DNA from: Cornus controversa
Lineage: Eukaryota > Streptophyta > Magnoliopsida > Cornales > Cornaceae
DNA length: 64,000 nt
Reading direction: 5' to 3'
Assembly: GCA_026545225.1 (NCBI GenBank)
Contig: CM048853.1
Location: 21,271,755-21,335,754 of the forward strand
A program made the position numbers and the translations under genes. Of this stretch, positions 55,501 to 63,700 are shown in pieces. The notes under the pieces were generated by a model that saw nothing but the letters and a program-made list of their open reading frames with translations, was not told the DNA's origin and ran no database searches. Each line of letters opens with the position of its first letter. The first letter of the stretch is position 1.

Positions 55501-56982
55501 CCCCCACTAAATTATTGACAAAATCCCTTATACATACTTTCACCCAAAACCCGCCATAGTCATTCGCTCTCTCTTTCTCTCTCTAAACTTCACAAAATCA
55601 ACTTATCTACTTTTGAAGCTCTCACTAAACCCACAACTCTCTCTCATTCTCTCTCTAAAATATATTTCGTTCTTTATATATAGCATGGATTGTACAAATG
55701 GTCTTTGAAATCAAAGATTTAGAGAGTGATGAAGGGTTTTCTCTTTCTCCCTCTTCTTGTTCTTCTCTCTCCACTTCTTTTACAGTTCTGCCCAACTTTG
55801 AATGCTACGTTTCTATCAATTCATGCTTAGAAACTAATCAGAGAGCTCAATTTGTTTCCCAAAGAATCAATCAACATCATCAACCACGATGATTCTGCTC
55901 TAATTAAAATTTTGCAATCAAGTTGGCTTTAAATATATGAAATGCTAAGATTAACGCATATTCTTATAGATTAGGAGTATTGCACTCATCAAGTTGACCT
56001 ATATTTGTGGAGAGGGAGCACAGTGCTTCTAGAAAAAAAGGCCAGTAAAGTTTTATCATAGCTATACAGTCCTAAATATATATGTATTTATATATACATA
56101 TATGTATATGGAGGATATTAGAGTTTGTAGCTTGTTTACCTCTCTCTCTAAACTTTTTTATTGATATGCCAGGCTTCTTGGATATGAGATGACCAAAACA
56201 TTTCTAAGATGGTCTTTGATTAACATCTTAGTCTACCAAAAAAACTAAAAATCTAAGATTAATCATATCAAACTTGTGAGTTCGTAATTTCTATTTTTTT
56301 TCTAAATTATAAATTTCATGAATATACATGATTCTTTCTAGAATTCATTTACTTTGACTTGCTTTTAATATGTGACCATTTACCAAAAAAGTTGAAATGG
56401 AAGTTGAGCAATTTTAAATGAAAATATCTATTAAGTTAAAGTTCTTTTGTTTATTACGATAATATAATTTTATTTAATTTTTATCTTTATTACTGTTCAA
56501 GGCTGCCCCCTCTGATGAAGGCAAGGATGATGATGATGAAGGTCGCCCCCACTCAAATCATTTTCTGGCTCCGTCACTGATAGTGAGGATAAATCATAAT
56601 ACAGATGCTAATCATCTTTTTCCAGCACTTCTCTCTTCAATACTTGAGGAATGATGCTTTCTTTTTTCTACAATCGATTACTAGTGAAATATTTTTAGTT
56701 ATCTTTTTAAAAATCCTTTTTCTATATCTTTGTAGCTTCTTGCTAGTTTATATGTTACAGTAGAAACTATCATCTGTTATAATGGACCCAAGTACTTTCT
56801 AACGTGGAATCTGGATATCATTTATTTTCAATCCTTACATAGACCCAGACCTTCTTGTTTTCCCTTAATGTCCAACATCACAGGTTGACTTTAATAATAA
56901 TAATATAGTACCTTTTGATAGACCTCCTCTTGCCAATCGCCAGTGGTTGCATTTCCTGTCTGAGCTGTGGAATCCAAAGAAG
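37327..56982 (-). CDS. MED15: Mediator complex subunit 15 (MED15A-like), C-terminal part, seven exons
   Basis: MED15 is a tail-module subunit of the Mediator coactivator in the nucleus and links activators to RNA polymerase II. The exons are 56982-56912, 51422-51348, 51092-49689, 49574-49242, 45104-44904, 44808-44720 and 37534-37327. They join in phase to 792 residues and end in TGA. Recognisable plant MED15 blocks, in order, are [26 protein letters not shown], a glutamine-rich region of about 470 residues, [96 protein letters not shown] and [10 protein letters not shown]. The first exon seen starts with two bases that complete a codon from an upstream exon, so the KIX-domain N-terminus lies outside the window. 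No internal stop or frameshift was seen. The introns carry many transposons, mostly antisense to the gene. Whether the gene is expressed cannot be judged here. Confidence 0.93.
38120..40770 (+). pseudogene. RTE-type LINE remnant (reverse transcriptase region)
   Basis: This decayed LINE is antisense within the last MED15 intron. Visible blocks are [20 protein letters not shown] (about 38127), [17 protein letters not shown], a broken [15 protein letters not shown] stretch (about 38620), then after the hAT insertion [20 protein letters not shown] with EKI (about 39904), and [20 protein letters not shown] near 40530. This order matches plant RTE-clade LINEs: the linker after the endonuclease, the RT core with VFIDLEK, and the C-terminal CDRR-PLKLKGKFYRTAIRP block. 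Many stops and frameshifts are present, so it is dead. Confidence 0.8.
38927..39862. mobile_element. hAT-type non-autonomous element nested in the RTE LINE
   Basis: The ends are CCAGGGATGGAAACGG and CAAATTGCCACCCCT, the GGGGTGGCAA type common in plant hAT MITEs. The flanks are identical 8-bp repeats ATTTATAA (38919-38926 and 39863-39870). Near both ends GGGT/CCCGCC-rich stretches pair with each other. Removing it rejoins the LINE reading blocks. Confidence 0.82.
42102..42173 (+). pseudogene. retroposed 18S rRNA fragment
   Basis: Positions 42109-42153 read GTGAGTCATCAGCTCGCGTT, GACTACG and CCCTTTGTACACACCGCCC. This is the universally conserved 3' part of 18S rRNA with a 6-base gap where TCCCTG is expected. 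An A-rich tail (AAAAAATAAATA) follows. The whole is flanked by an 11-bp direct repeat AATATTTATTG (42091-42101 and 42174-42184). The target-site duplication and A-rich tail indicate insertion by LINE machinery. Confidence 0.88.
42185..42690. other. intronic sequence without a recognised feature
   Basis: AT-rich DNA inside the last MED15 intron. It may include the 5' part of the LTR-like region that follows. Confidence 0.4.
42690..43840 (+). mobile_element. LTR-like region (candidate)
   Basis: A TATA box in TTGGCTATAAATAAGGGG (about 42950) is followed by a leader with GAGAGAGA tracts and TGAGAGCTGTACAACAAAGA. Near 43750 there is a stretch with CACTCCCCCTAGGTC. This promoter-plus-leader layout is typical of plant copia LTRs. 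No ends, target duplication or coding domain were found, so the extent is a guess. Confidence 0.35.
44319..44661 (+). mobile_element. TRIM (terminal-repeat retrotransposon in miniature)
   Basis: Two short LTRs of 116 and 128 bp bracket about 100 bp. The first (44319-44434) starts TGTCACGGATG and ends CCATTGTGATA. The second (44534-44661) starts TGTTGCGTAGC and ends CAATTGTGACA. They share CTGTCC(C/T)ACAT, CTAGT and TTTTGGGTGTGGAA. One base after the first LTR comes TGGTATCAGAACC, an initiator-Met tRNA primer site. ACAT flanks both sides. No protein is encoded. Confidence 0.8.
44720..44808 (-). CDS. MED15: MED15 exon
   Basis: This 89-bp exon encodes [20 protein letters not shown] followed by LLDKFLIET and two bases of a split serine codon. 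The acceptor is CTGTGCAG and the donor is GTAAGG. The split AG joins the T that opens the last exon, giving AGT (Ser), and this fixes the pairing across a 7.2 kb intron. Confidence 0.92.
44904..45104 (-). CDS. MED15: MED15 exon
   Basis: This 201-bp, phase-0 exon encodes [20 protein letters not shown] followed by [16 protein letters not shown] and [13 protein letters not shown]. The acceptor is GTTGTAG and the donor is GTAAGT. The preceding intron is 4.1 kb and contains the antisense L1-type LINE. Confidence 0.93.
45545..48858 (+). pseudogene. L1-type LINE remnant in MED15 intron (antisense)
   Basis: A 5'-truncated, decayed LINE ORF2 runs on the plus strand. Blocks seen in order are [20 protein letters not shown] (about 45710), [20 protein letters not shown] (about 46150), [10 protein letters not shown] (46360), [20 protein letters not shown] (about 47050), [14 protein letters not shown] (about 47230), [17 protein letters not shown] of a zf-RVT domain (about 48405) and [10 protein letters not shown] near 48590. 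It ends in an A tract at 48849-48858. Stops and frameshifts are frequent and the catalytic region is broken by an insertion at 46394-46934. No target duplication was found. Confidence 0.86.
46394..46934. mobile_element. GATACGG-rich terminal-inverted-repeat element nested in the LINE
   Basis: A 541-bp element has perfect 16-bp ends CTATGAAGCACGGATA / TATCCGTGCTTCATAG. Perfect 8-bp repeats ATGTGCAG flank it (46386-46393, 46935-46942), and the LINE gives the empty site. Both arms are filled with variable copies of GGATACGG / CCGTATCC. The centre is AT-rich. An 8-bp duplication fits hAT, but the superfamily is uncertain. A relative starts at 63865. Confidence 0.9.
49242..49574 (-). CDS. MED15: MED15 exon
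   Basis: This 333-bp, phase-0 exon encodes [20 protein letters not shown] and then the highly conserved [20 protein letters not shown] and [19 protein letters not shown]. It ends [16 protein letters not shown] before donor GTATTA. The basic KRP stretch near the end could be part of a nuclear-localisation signal (inference). Confidence 0.93.
49689..51092 (-). CDS. MED15: MED15 exon, long glutamine-rich exon
   Basis: This 1,404-bp exon (468 codons, phase 0) begins HDSLPQQPK and contains [18 protein letters not shown] and [10 protein letters not shown] near its start. A low-complexity Q-rich tract follows, densest at about 50215-50460, and then Pro/Ser-rich blocks such as [17 protein letters not shown] and [20 protein letters not shown]. 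It ends with [10 protein letters not shown]. The acceptor is TTTTGCAG and the donor is GTTAGT. Length-variable polyQ is normal for plant MED15 and may be a low-complexity activation or condensation surface. Confidence 0.93.
51348..51422 (-). CDS. MED15: MED15 exon
   Basis: This 75-bp, phase-0 exon encodes [20 protein letters not shown] followed by GKLQL. The acceptor is CTTTTGCAG and the donor is GTAAAT. It follows the upstream exon across a 5.5 kb intron and is joined to the glutamine-rich exon by a 255-bp intron. Confidence 0.9.
51423..52455. other. MED15 intron sequence
   Basis: AT-rich intron DNA directly upstream of the exon at 51348-51422. No second gene or transposon end was recognised. 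Confidence 0.5.
52456..52990. mobile_element. inverted-repeat element (Harbinger/Tourist-like, imperfect)
   Basis: The left end GGCTGCATTTGGTTAGATG mirrors the right end CATCTAACCAAACAGAAAC. TTC and TTA flank the ends, an imperfect version of the TTA duplication of Tourist elements. The interior of about 500 bp is AT-rich without a reading frame. Confidence 0.6.
52991..53560 (-). other. unidentified first-exon-like sequence
   Basis: The minus strand has clearly higher GC than its surroundings and stays open in overlapping frames for 100-130 codons. One frame is serine-rich and could be an organellar transit peptide ([20 protein letters not shown]). Another reads [20 protein letters not shown] followed by [12 protein letters not shown]. 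Neither is a family I can name, and the frames may reflect a small frameshift. It lies within the 5.5 kb MED15 intron on the same strand and directly below a promoter-like block. It could be a captured gene fragment or an alternative first exon. Confidence 0.4.
53561..53900 (-). promoter_or_regulatory. promoter-like block with GGGCC/site II-type motifs
   Basis: Several TGGGCC/GGCCCA and AGCCC/GGGCT motifs cluster between 53596 and 53900, for example TGGGCCATAATATTGGGCCA at 53599. Such TCP-bound site II elements mark promoters of plant housekeeping and ribosomal genes. The block lies immediately upstream (minus strand) of the first-exon-like sequence. Function is inferred. Confidence 0.45.
54099..54310 (-). 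mobile_element. Tourist-like (PIF/Harbinger) MITE, copy 2
   Basis: A 212-bp element related to 28484-28695 but in the opposite orientation. It is flanked by TTA (54096-54098, 54311-54313). Read on the minus strand it begins GGTCCTGTTTCGATTGAC and ends GTCCAACAGTGCC, and shares long internal blocks such as AGAGCGTTCAAA with copy 1. Confidence 0.93.
54314..55418. other. MED15 intron sequence
   Basis: No supported gene. Short direct repeats around TTGCCTCATACAACTGTCTT (54520) and TTGCCTCATAGAACTGTCTT (54571) are present, with small GA and CTTT microsatellites at about 55045 and 55238. Confidence 0.5.
55427..56579. mobile_element. hAT-type non-autonomous element
   Basis: A 1,153-bp element has ends CAGGCACAGAGCCAC and TTCTGGCTCCGTCACTG, that is CAGnnAC-GAGCCA inverted repeats. 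ATAGCGAG and ATAGTGAG flank it (55419-55426, 56580-56587), an 8-bp target duplication with one change. The interior at 55560-55890 has a CT-rich leader and a 64-codon open frame ([20 protein letters not shown]) that I cannot assign. It may be a captured 5' gene fragment. Confidence 0.82.
56912..56982 (-). CDS. MED15: MED15 exon (first one inside the window)
   Basis: This 71-bp exon is bounded by an acceptor ending GGTGCAG and a donor GTACTA. It encodes [20 protein letters not shown] followed by YQK, the conserved block before the central part of plant MED15. It begins with the last two bases of a split codon, which proves there is at least one more exon upstream. No such exon was found between 56983 and 64000. 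Confidence 0.88.
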
Positions 56983-57234
56983 CTGCACCACAAATATAAA
57001 CATGTGCATATGTTACCTAATTACGTAAATGTTCGATAGTAGAATTTAGAAATAAATTACAAGTAGCATGACTCATATTTTCCAACAAAGAGAAGAATTT
57101 ACAAACTCTGCCTTGCAGCTAATGTTTACACCTATGGCAAGAGAGAAATTCAAAAATATTCAGAAACCTCTCTAGAAATGAAGCCTTGATAGCAGGACAT
57201 TCTTTATTCTATCACAAGTAAAATTGAGCTTCCT
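56983..57234. other. MED15 intron sequence
   Basis: AT-rich DNA upstream of the first MED15 exon seen. No further exon was recognised. Confidence 0.5.
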
Positions 57235-57520
57235 TTGTCTCAAGGATAATCAGGTCAACATAAGGATCGTTAGTATTCAGGATATCCCTGAAGTGATCTT
57301 CAGAAAATCTATTGTTGGTTTTCCTGGCTTCCTGTCAGGTTATTTTCTGCGTGCGCGCCGTCTGGTGTTCCCTTCCTTTCTGTTGTTTGGTAGGTTGTGT
57401 TCCTCTATTTCTTGCTCTTCTTTAGTTTGGTATGGCCTTACTTGCCCTCTTTTTCTCCTGGGGAGTGCCCCTTCTTGTTGTACCGTGACTTTCTTGTTTC
57501 TTATATAAATTTTACTTATT
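57235..57520 (+). mobile_element. LINE 3'-end-like fragment (tentative)
   Basis: The stretch is T/G-rich on the plus strand and ends TTCTTGTTTCTTATATAAATT, trimmed core TTCTTATATAAATTTTAC. This is like the 3' ends of plant L1 LINEs. No coding domain supports it. Confidence 0.3.
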
Positions 57521-57639
57521 AGAGGAGGGAGAGAACAGAATATACAACACATGTTTCAATGCTTTGTAACTGAAACCTCTTCTTAATAAGAATGTGAAGG
57601 GATTTTTGTTTGTTTTCGAGAACACTTGTAGGCTTCTCA

Positions 57640-58655
57640 CATATATATTTTCCATTCAAGTCGAAGTCATAGGCCTCTAAAAACATCCTTTTCCTGCTGA
57701 ACAAGAAAGTATTATGCATTCTCTATTCCACAATGATACACGTCACAATCATAGAGCCAAGGCCAACCAAGAAGAATATGTGTCACTTTCATGGTAATTA
57801 TGTCACACCAAATAGAATCATTAGAAGCTCCTCAAGAAAGAGAGACAAGACAACAGAGTTTTACTGGAATGAAAATGCTACCTATCCAAGACACTTTGTA
57901 CAGTTGTGGGTATGATAGGATTGGAAGATTGAGACACAACCGTCGCTGCCAAGACAACATCCATGCAGTAACGACTACCAATAATAAGCTTCGAGCTTAG
58001 TTTCCACAACAAACTAGAATCTGAGAAATAGACATGTGCTGCTAATCTTCTTCCTCAACTCTAGGAACTACAAGGCTTTGCCTAACAACGGAGAGAAATG
58101 AAACATCTTCTTTGGACTCTTCCAAATCATTATGTTTTACGTCCCATAATCAAACAAATTCTCATTATCCTAGCCATCTTATTTATCACTTCTCTTCTTC
58201 ATGTTTCATTCCAATATGTAATTTTTCTTTGGACATTGATATGCCATGTACCAATCTCCTCACATCTGAAGCACTTGTTTCTCTTCCACTTCCCTTGCTA
58301 GCCATAAGACCCTTTTCTTTAGGATCAGCCATGGAGAAGAAGACGATTTGGAAACAGTAGGTTGATTTAATGGCTGCATTGGTGCATTCTTTGTGCCGCG
58401 ATTTCAGGATCTCCCAAGGTATTTCTTCCAAGTCCAATGCAACCCAAAAAACCATGCTCGATGCTACATAGTTGTTGGGAAACCAACTTCCTCCTTATAT
58501 TAGGCCTCATGCCAACTATAAATCTAGCAAGCACATACCCTTGGTCTTCTACCACTTGACTCCTACTCTTTGGTTCACTAAATTTTTACACATATTCTAC
58601 CACTGACATGCTGCCTGCTGCCCTGTTTTAGATTATAAGTGGATCGCGTATGATG
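57640..58655 (-). pseudogene. Ty3/gypsy remnant: gag, zinc knuckle and protease region
   Basis: On the minus strand I see MSVVEYV, a stop and KFSEPKSRSQVVEDQGYV (about 58615-58545) with ARFIVGMRPNIRRKLV, a gypsy gag. Further on comes KCFRCEEIG, then after a frameshift MAYQCPKKN, a CCHC zinc knuckle (about 58275). Near 57750 is ILLGWPWLYDCDVYHCGIEN, the block after the retroviral-type protease. Stops and frameshifts are frequent. Its 5' portion lies at 63332-63700, on the far side of the copia element. Confidence 0.78.
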
Positions 58656-58660
58656 ATAAT

Positions 58661-59103
58661 TGTTATGACAAACAGCCACAACCCAAGCAACAATCACGAA
58701 ACATAATAGAAAATAAACAAGCACCACACACAGAACACAAGAATTTACGTTGTTTGGCGATGTGCCTACATCCACGGCGAAGATACGGCGAAATTTTTCA
58801 TTGTGCGAAAATCAGGACATTACAAGTTTCAACCCCAAATTATAGCTCTCGCTCTCTCTCTCTCTCTCTCTCTACGATATTCAGTGTTTTCTCATAATCT
58901 CACTCTAAACCCTAGATGCCCTTATATACTAGGCTACAAGAGAGTCCTAAGCAAGGTCCAAACCCTGAAAGCAAAAAAAACGAGTCAAAATTTTTTTCCA
59001 AGGGCAGTAGTGGGTTTGGTGGCTTTAGGCTACAAAAAGCCCATTTTTCGAGTCGCAACACGACCAAGGGGGCTTAGACAAAAATTCAAGCCACAACATA
59101 ACA
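58661..59103 (-). repeat. copia 3' LTR, complete
   Basis: A 443-bp LTR starts TGTTATG and ends CATAACA, perfect 7-bp inverted termini. It contains a TATA-like GTATATAAGG near 58925 and a CT microsatellite at 58852-58873. The adjoining sequence on the internal side is the polypurine tract. Confidence 0.9.
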
Positions 59104-59428
59104 AATCTCCGCCTTGGCTCGAATTCCACCAAGCTCCGCAACCGCAACCCCAACTACTCATTTCATCTCCTTTGCATGCCCCTAAGGGCCTCACCAACTG
59201 CAAACACCAATCAAGCCCAGAAAAATGTCTGAACTTGATAGTAGGAATGACCTTAGTCATTATATCCGTCGGATTCTCTGTTATCCCAATCTTCCTCACT
59301 GCAATAGCACACTGTGCAATCACATTTCTGATGAAGTGCAACCTGACATCAATATGCTTGGTCCTCTCATGGAACATCTGATTTTTAGTCAAATGTATAG
59401 CACTCTGGTTATTGCAAAACACAGTCAA
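59030..59428 (-). pseudogene. copia RNase H, C-terminal part
   Basis: The frame reads CNNQSAIHLTKNQMFHERTK followed by HIDVRLHFIRN, the canonical end of copia RNase H. The motif DNQSAI appears as CNNQSAI, so the first acidic position has become Asn. A stop follows shortly before the 3' LTR. Confidence 0.9.
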
Positions 59429-59761
59429 ATCATCTTACTGCAAGCCCAAATCACTAACCAAACCTCTAAGCCATATAGCTTCCTCACTACCTCTGTGGCT
59501 ACCATGTACTCAGCCTCTGTAGTAGACAATGCAACTATAGACTACAAAGTTGTCTTCCAACTGATCACACTCCCACAAAGGGCAAAGAAATTCCCTACCA
59601 AGGACCTCCTCCTATTAAGATCTCAAGCATAATCCAAATCAACATACCCAACAACACTCCCAAACATGTTGCCGCCTCTGTCATAGATTAATCCAACATC
59701 TAGAATGCCTCGCAAGTACCACAATATTCATTTCACAGTCTGCCAATGGACCTTCCCAGGT

Positions 59762-60847
59762 CTATCCATGTATCTTCTCACTACACTGACTGCATGTGAA
59801 ATGTCTGGCTAATACACACCATGGCAAGCATAATGTTACCAACTGCACTAGCATAAGAAACACAAGATATGTGTTCCACTTCCCCCTCAATTTGTGGTGA
59901 CAATCCATCGAAAGTTTGAAGTGGGCTTCCAATGGAGTACTCATAGGCTTTGATGCTTGCATACCAAAGCATTCCAACACCTTCTCAATGCATTTCCTAA
60001 GTGACAAATACAACATGCCTGCTCCTGAATCCCTGTAAATCTCCATGCCCAAAATCCTCTTTGCAGCACCTAGATTCTTCATCTCAAATTCACCACTAAG
60101 CTGAGCCTTGAACATGTTAATTTGTGACATGTTTCTGCAAGCTATCAATATGTCATCAATATAGCGCAACAAGTATAAATACAAACCATCTGAAAACCTC
60201 CTGTGATACACACACCTGTTGAACTCACCCCTACAGTAGCCACTCCTAATCATAAAGGTGTTGAATCGCTTGTACTACTGTTTAGGAAACTGTTTCAGCT
60301 CATACAAAGACTTCTTCAGTAGGTAAACATGATCTTCCTTTCACAGAATCTCAAACCCCTTAGGCTAATGCATATAAATCTGCTCTTCCAACACACCATG
60401 GAAGAACGCAATCTTGACATCAAGTTACTCAAGCTCTATGCAGTGCAACCATAGCAAATAACACCTTGATTGAGCTATGTTTCACCAGAGGAGAAAAAAC
60501 TTCATTAAAATCCACCCCTTCCCTCTGTGCTAGTGTGCCTTGAACCTCGCATCTTCCACTACTGGAATTTCTTCCTTCTTGAAGACTAATTTACAACCCA
60601 CAATCTTCTAGCCCCTAGGTTTCTCGACTAGCTCCCAAGTCTGGTTCTTATGAAGAGACTCAATCTCCTCACTCGTGGCAACAAACCACTGTGTTGACTC
60701 TCCACCTGTGATGGCCTCATGATAAGTACGTGGCACCTGCTCATCAATACTCTCAGCCACACTAAGTGCATAAGCAACCAAATCAGCCTGTGAAAACCCA
60801 TACTTCTGAGGTGGCTTAACCTCCCTCCTCAGTCTATCTCTAGCCAC
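59762..60847 (-). pseudogene. copia reverse transcriptase
   Basis: The start of the domain is at 60847-60608 with YALSVAESIDEQVPRTYHEA and NQTWELVEKPRG. The catalytic block YIDDILIA lies near 60160 and MKNLGAAKRILGMEIYRD near 60080. Frameshifts and stops between 60600 and 60250 break the frame. YxDD is intact, but the protein cannot be made. Confidence 0.9.
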
Positions 60848-60927
60848 ACTATACTACTGCAATTGTGCATTTTTCTCCTCAACTCAAAACTACACCTACT
60901 CATCATTCGACCGATCAGGAACATTCT

Positions 60928-61960
60928 CTAATTGAACCTCTGATAGCTCCCCCTACACATTAACACCCTAATTTGGGCACCACAATCTGTAACCCTTGAC
61001 CTCGGCTCATAACTAAGAAATATATATTTCTTAGCCCTCGGTTCAAGCTTCACCTCATTGACATAAGCATATGCAGGAGACCCATATATTTTCAGATTAC
61101 TGTAACTAGCAAGAGAACCAGACCATACCTCCTCCGAAGTCTTACAGTTGATGAAGACCGGTTCACCAAGTAACAAGCAATGAAAATAGCTTCAACCCAG
61201 AACACTTTGCCTATCCCAACATTAGATAACATATACCGTGCTCTCTCCAACAGTGTTCTGTTCATTCGTTCTGCTAAGGCGTTTTTCTCACTGTGCGGTG
61301 TTTGACAATCCCATGAGCCTTACAGAACTCATTAAATTATGTGTCACAAAATTCCAAGTCGTTGTCTGTCCTCAAGCGTTGAACCTATTTTCTAGTCTGC
61401 TTTTCAATCAAAGTCTTCCACTGCTTGAACGTGACAAAAACCTCACTCTTGTGCTGTAGAATACAAACCCAAACTTTCCAAGAAAAATCATCAATAAACG
61501 TCACCATATATCTACCACCACCATGTGAAGTAACCTGAGAGGGACCCCAAAGATCATAATGGATATAATCCACTATGCCCTTGGTCCTATGAATTCCTGT
61601 ACTGAACTTCACTCAGTATTATTTTCTGAAGATACAATGCTCACAGAAATTTAGCTTCCCAATTTTTTGGCCACCAAGCAAACCCTACTTACTCAGAACA
61701 TCCATCCCATTCTCACTCATAAGCCCAAGCCGCATATGCCACAATCTGGTAGTATCTAAATTCGGATACGAGGACGATACTGCAGTTGAACTCATGATTG
61801 TGCTACCCTGCAAAGCATACAAACCATGCTTCTTCAAGCACCCTTTGAAACCCTTAATGACTCCACCTCCAGTCTTGTAACTATACCTGATGAATCCAGT
61901 GTATCTAGGGAAATCAAATTTTTCGTCAGTTATGGAACATGCATCAATCAGTGTTCTCAC
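60928..61960 (-). pseudogene. copia integrase
   Basis: Segments include LWHMRLGLMSENGMDVLSK (about 61720), IVDYIHYDLWGPSQVTSHGG and MVTFIDDFSWKVWV (catalytic-core DLWGP and FIDDFS), and the C-terminal TSEEVWSGSLASYSNLKIYG with LEPRAKKYIFL. Stops separate the blocks. Confidence 0.9.
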
Positions 61961-62094
61961 TATACCGTCAAAAATTTTGATTCAATTTGTACCGATGCCT
62001 ACTACTTTGCAAGACACATTATTCTCCATCAAAACTTCCACTCCATTAATGAATGGACCAATAAGAGGTAAACCAGTCCCTATTTAGACAAATG

Positions 62095-62165
62095 TGATAC
62101 GAGCAACCTGAATCAAGTATCCACTCATCACTAGAGTCATCGACAGAAATCGTGAGAATGTTACC
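62095..62165 (-). pseudogene. copia aspartic protease active-site region
   Basis: The frame reads SSDEWILDSGCSYH, the DSG active-site triad typical of copia proteases. The rest of the domain is interrupted. Confidence 0.8.
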
Positions 62166-62224
62166 ACCATTTGAATCATTAAAAGTCATCACCTCATTGG
62201 CTTAAGAGGATTTTCCCTTTCCAT

Positions 62225-62951
62225 TCTTACACTCCGGACAGTCTTTCCTGAAGTACCCTTCCATGTGACAGGTGTAGCATTTCAGCACCTTAAATTTGTT
62301 CTTAGACATAGAACGACCTCTGCTACCAGACCCTCCCTTCTGATTCATTCTCCTTCTAACAACTAAGCCCTCTACCAAAATTTCTGTATTGCCTTAAACA
62401 TCCTTCTCTGCAACTCCTTGGAATTCAAAGTTGCCTTCACGTCTTCTATGGACAAAATAGTTCTGTCAAACATCATCATATTAACAAAGTTCTCATACGA
62501 GGGTGGTGGAGAACACAACAGAATAATAACCTGATTCTCATCCTCCATTTTAATATCAATATTCTTCAAATCCATGATGACAACATTAACCTCGTCAAGA
62601 TGGTCTTTCAGAGACAAGCCTTCTTGCATCTAAAGAGTGAACAACCACTGCTTTAGCTACAAGAGATTTCGTCATATAACGGGACTTCAACTTGTTTCAT
62701 AGCCTATTCGGCGTAGTCCCTCCAGAAACTTCTCACAAAACCTTGTTACTCAAGCACAATAGAATCGCAATATGTGTTTTCTCCATAACGTCATCTTTCT
62801 GTTCTTCCTTCAACTTTTCTAGCATTGTATCCCTTCCCTTCAACACCTTGGATAACCCGTGTTGAACCAACAGGGCCTGCATCCTAACCCACCAACAGTT
62901 GAATTCGATCCTGCCATTAAACTTCTCAATTTCCAGAAACTTTGTCGTCAC
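62225..62951 (-). pseudogene. copia gag with altered zinc knuckle
   Basis: Gag starts MTTKFLEIEKFNGRIEFNCW at 62951 and includes MQALLVQHGLSKVLKG. After stops it continues [20 protein letters not shown] and [13 protein letters not shown]. The nucleic-acid-binding knuckle near 62270 reads [14 protein letters not shown]: a CX2CX4HX4C motif in which the His is replaced by Tyr. Confidence 0.88.
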
Positions 62952-62984
62952 CCCAGCTTCGAACCAAAAGCTCTGATACTAGTT

Positions 62985-63331
62985 TGTTATGACAAACAGT
63001 CACGAACCAAACAACAATCACGAAACACGACAGAAAACGAAACAAACATTTTTTTTATATAAATAACAATTCATTAAAAGGCGCTCAAGAGGAAAACGAA
63101 ACAAACATCACACATAGAACACAAGAATTTACGTGGTTCGTTCACAGCGAAGATCTGACAAAAGTTTTCACTATGTAAAATTTAAGAGATTACAAAATTT
63201 AACCCCAAACCCTAGCTCTCGCTCTCACTCTCTTTCTGCAATTTTCAATGTTTTCTCATAATCACACTCCAAACCCTAGATGTCCTTATATACTGAGGTA
63301 CAAAAGATTCTTAAACAGGGTCCAAAACCCG
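62985..63331 (-). repeat. copia 5' LTR, truncated
   Basis: It is homologous to the 3' LTR from the TTTGGACC block onward and ends GTCATAACA directly before the primer site. The first about 130-150 bp (U3 start) are missing and replaced by gypsy sequence at 63332. The two LTRs differ at many positions, so the insertion is old. Confidence 0.87.
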
Positions 63332-63700
63332 CATATTCTACCACTGACATGCTGACCATCATTATGATTACAAGATATATCATCTAGTTCAACCTCTCGA
63401 GGACTATTCCTGGGAAATTGACTCCTTCCTTTCCAACCGGATTTTTGTGCAAGGAAAAGATCATATGGAAACAACTCTCCTTCCTTCTCTCCCATCTACT
63501 TGGCTATGGACGGGCAAGCAAGCTATTAGTGGGCTGAGAAACACAAACCTCTATATCACTCAATCGAACGTGCATCTCATTAAGCTGCTCTACAATTCAA
63601 AATAGTAGCTCATCGTCGTAATTATCAGTCAACCTCCCACTTCCAAGTCACATAGGCATGATGCCAACCTCACTCTGATACCAAAGCACTGTACAATCAT
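63332..63700 (-). pseudogene. Ty3/gypsy 5' portion with primer-binding site
   Basis: On the minus strand TTGGTATCAGAGTG (63684-63671) is an initiator-Met tRNA primer site just after a GTACA terminus. A gag-leader-like frame follows (LFPYDLFLAQKSGWKGRSQF). It ends in the same 23 bp (CAGCATGTCAGTGGTAGAAT and TATG-side bases) that reappear on the other side of the copia element. Confidence 0.65.

Larger units (their letters stand above)
58661..63331 (-). mobile_element. Ty1/copia retrotransposon (Tork/Tnt1-like), nearly complete, broken
   Basis: The order on the minus strand is: truncated 5' LTR (63331-62985), primer site AACTAGTATCAGAGC (one base off TGGTATCAGAGC), gag, zinc knuckle, protease, integrase, RT, RNase H, the polypurine tract in CCAAGGCGGAGATT, and a full 3' LTR (59103-58661). 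Domain order PR-INT-RT-RH defines copia. The motif style (WILDSGCSYH, YIDDIL) and gag type (LVQHGL) fit the Tork lineage. Many stops and frameshifts mean it is inactive. No target duplication is recognised because the 5' LTR is cut. Confidence 0.93.
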
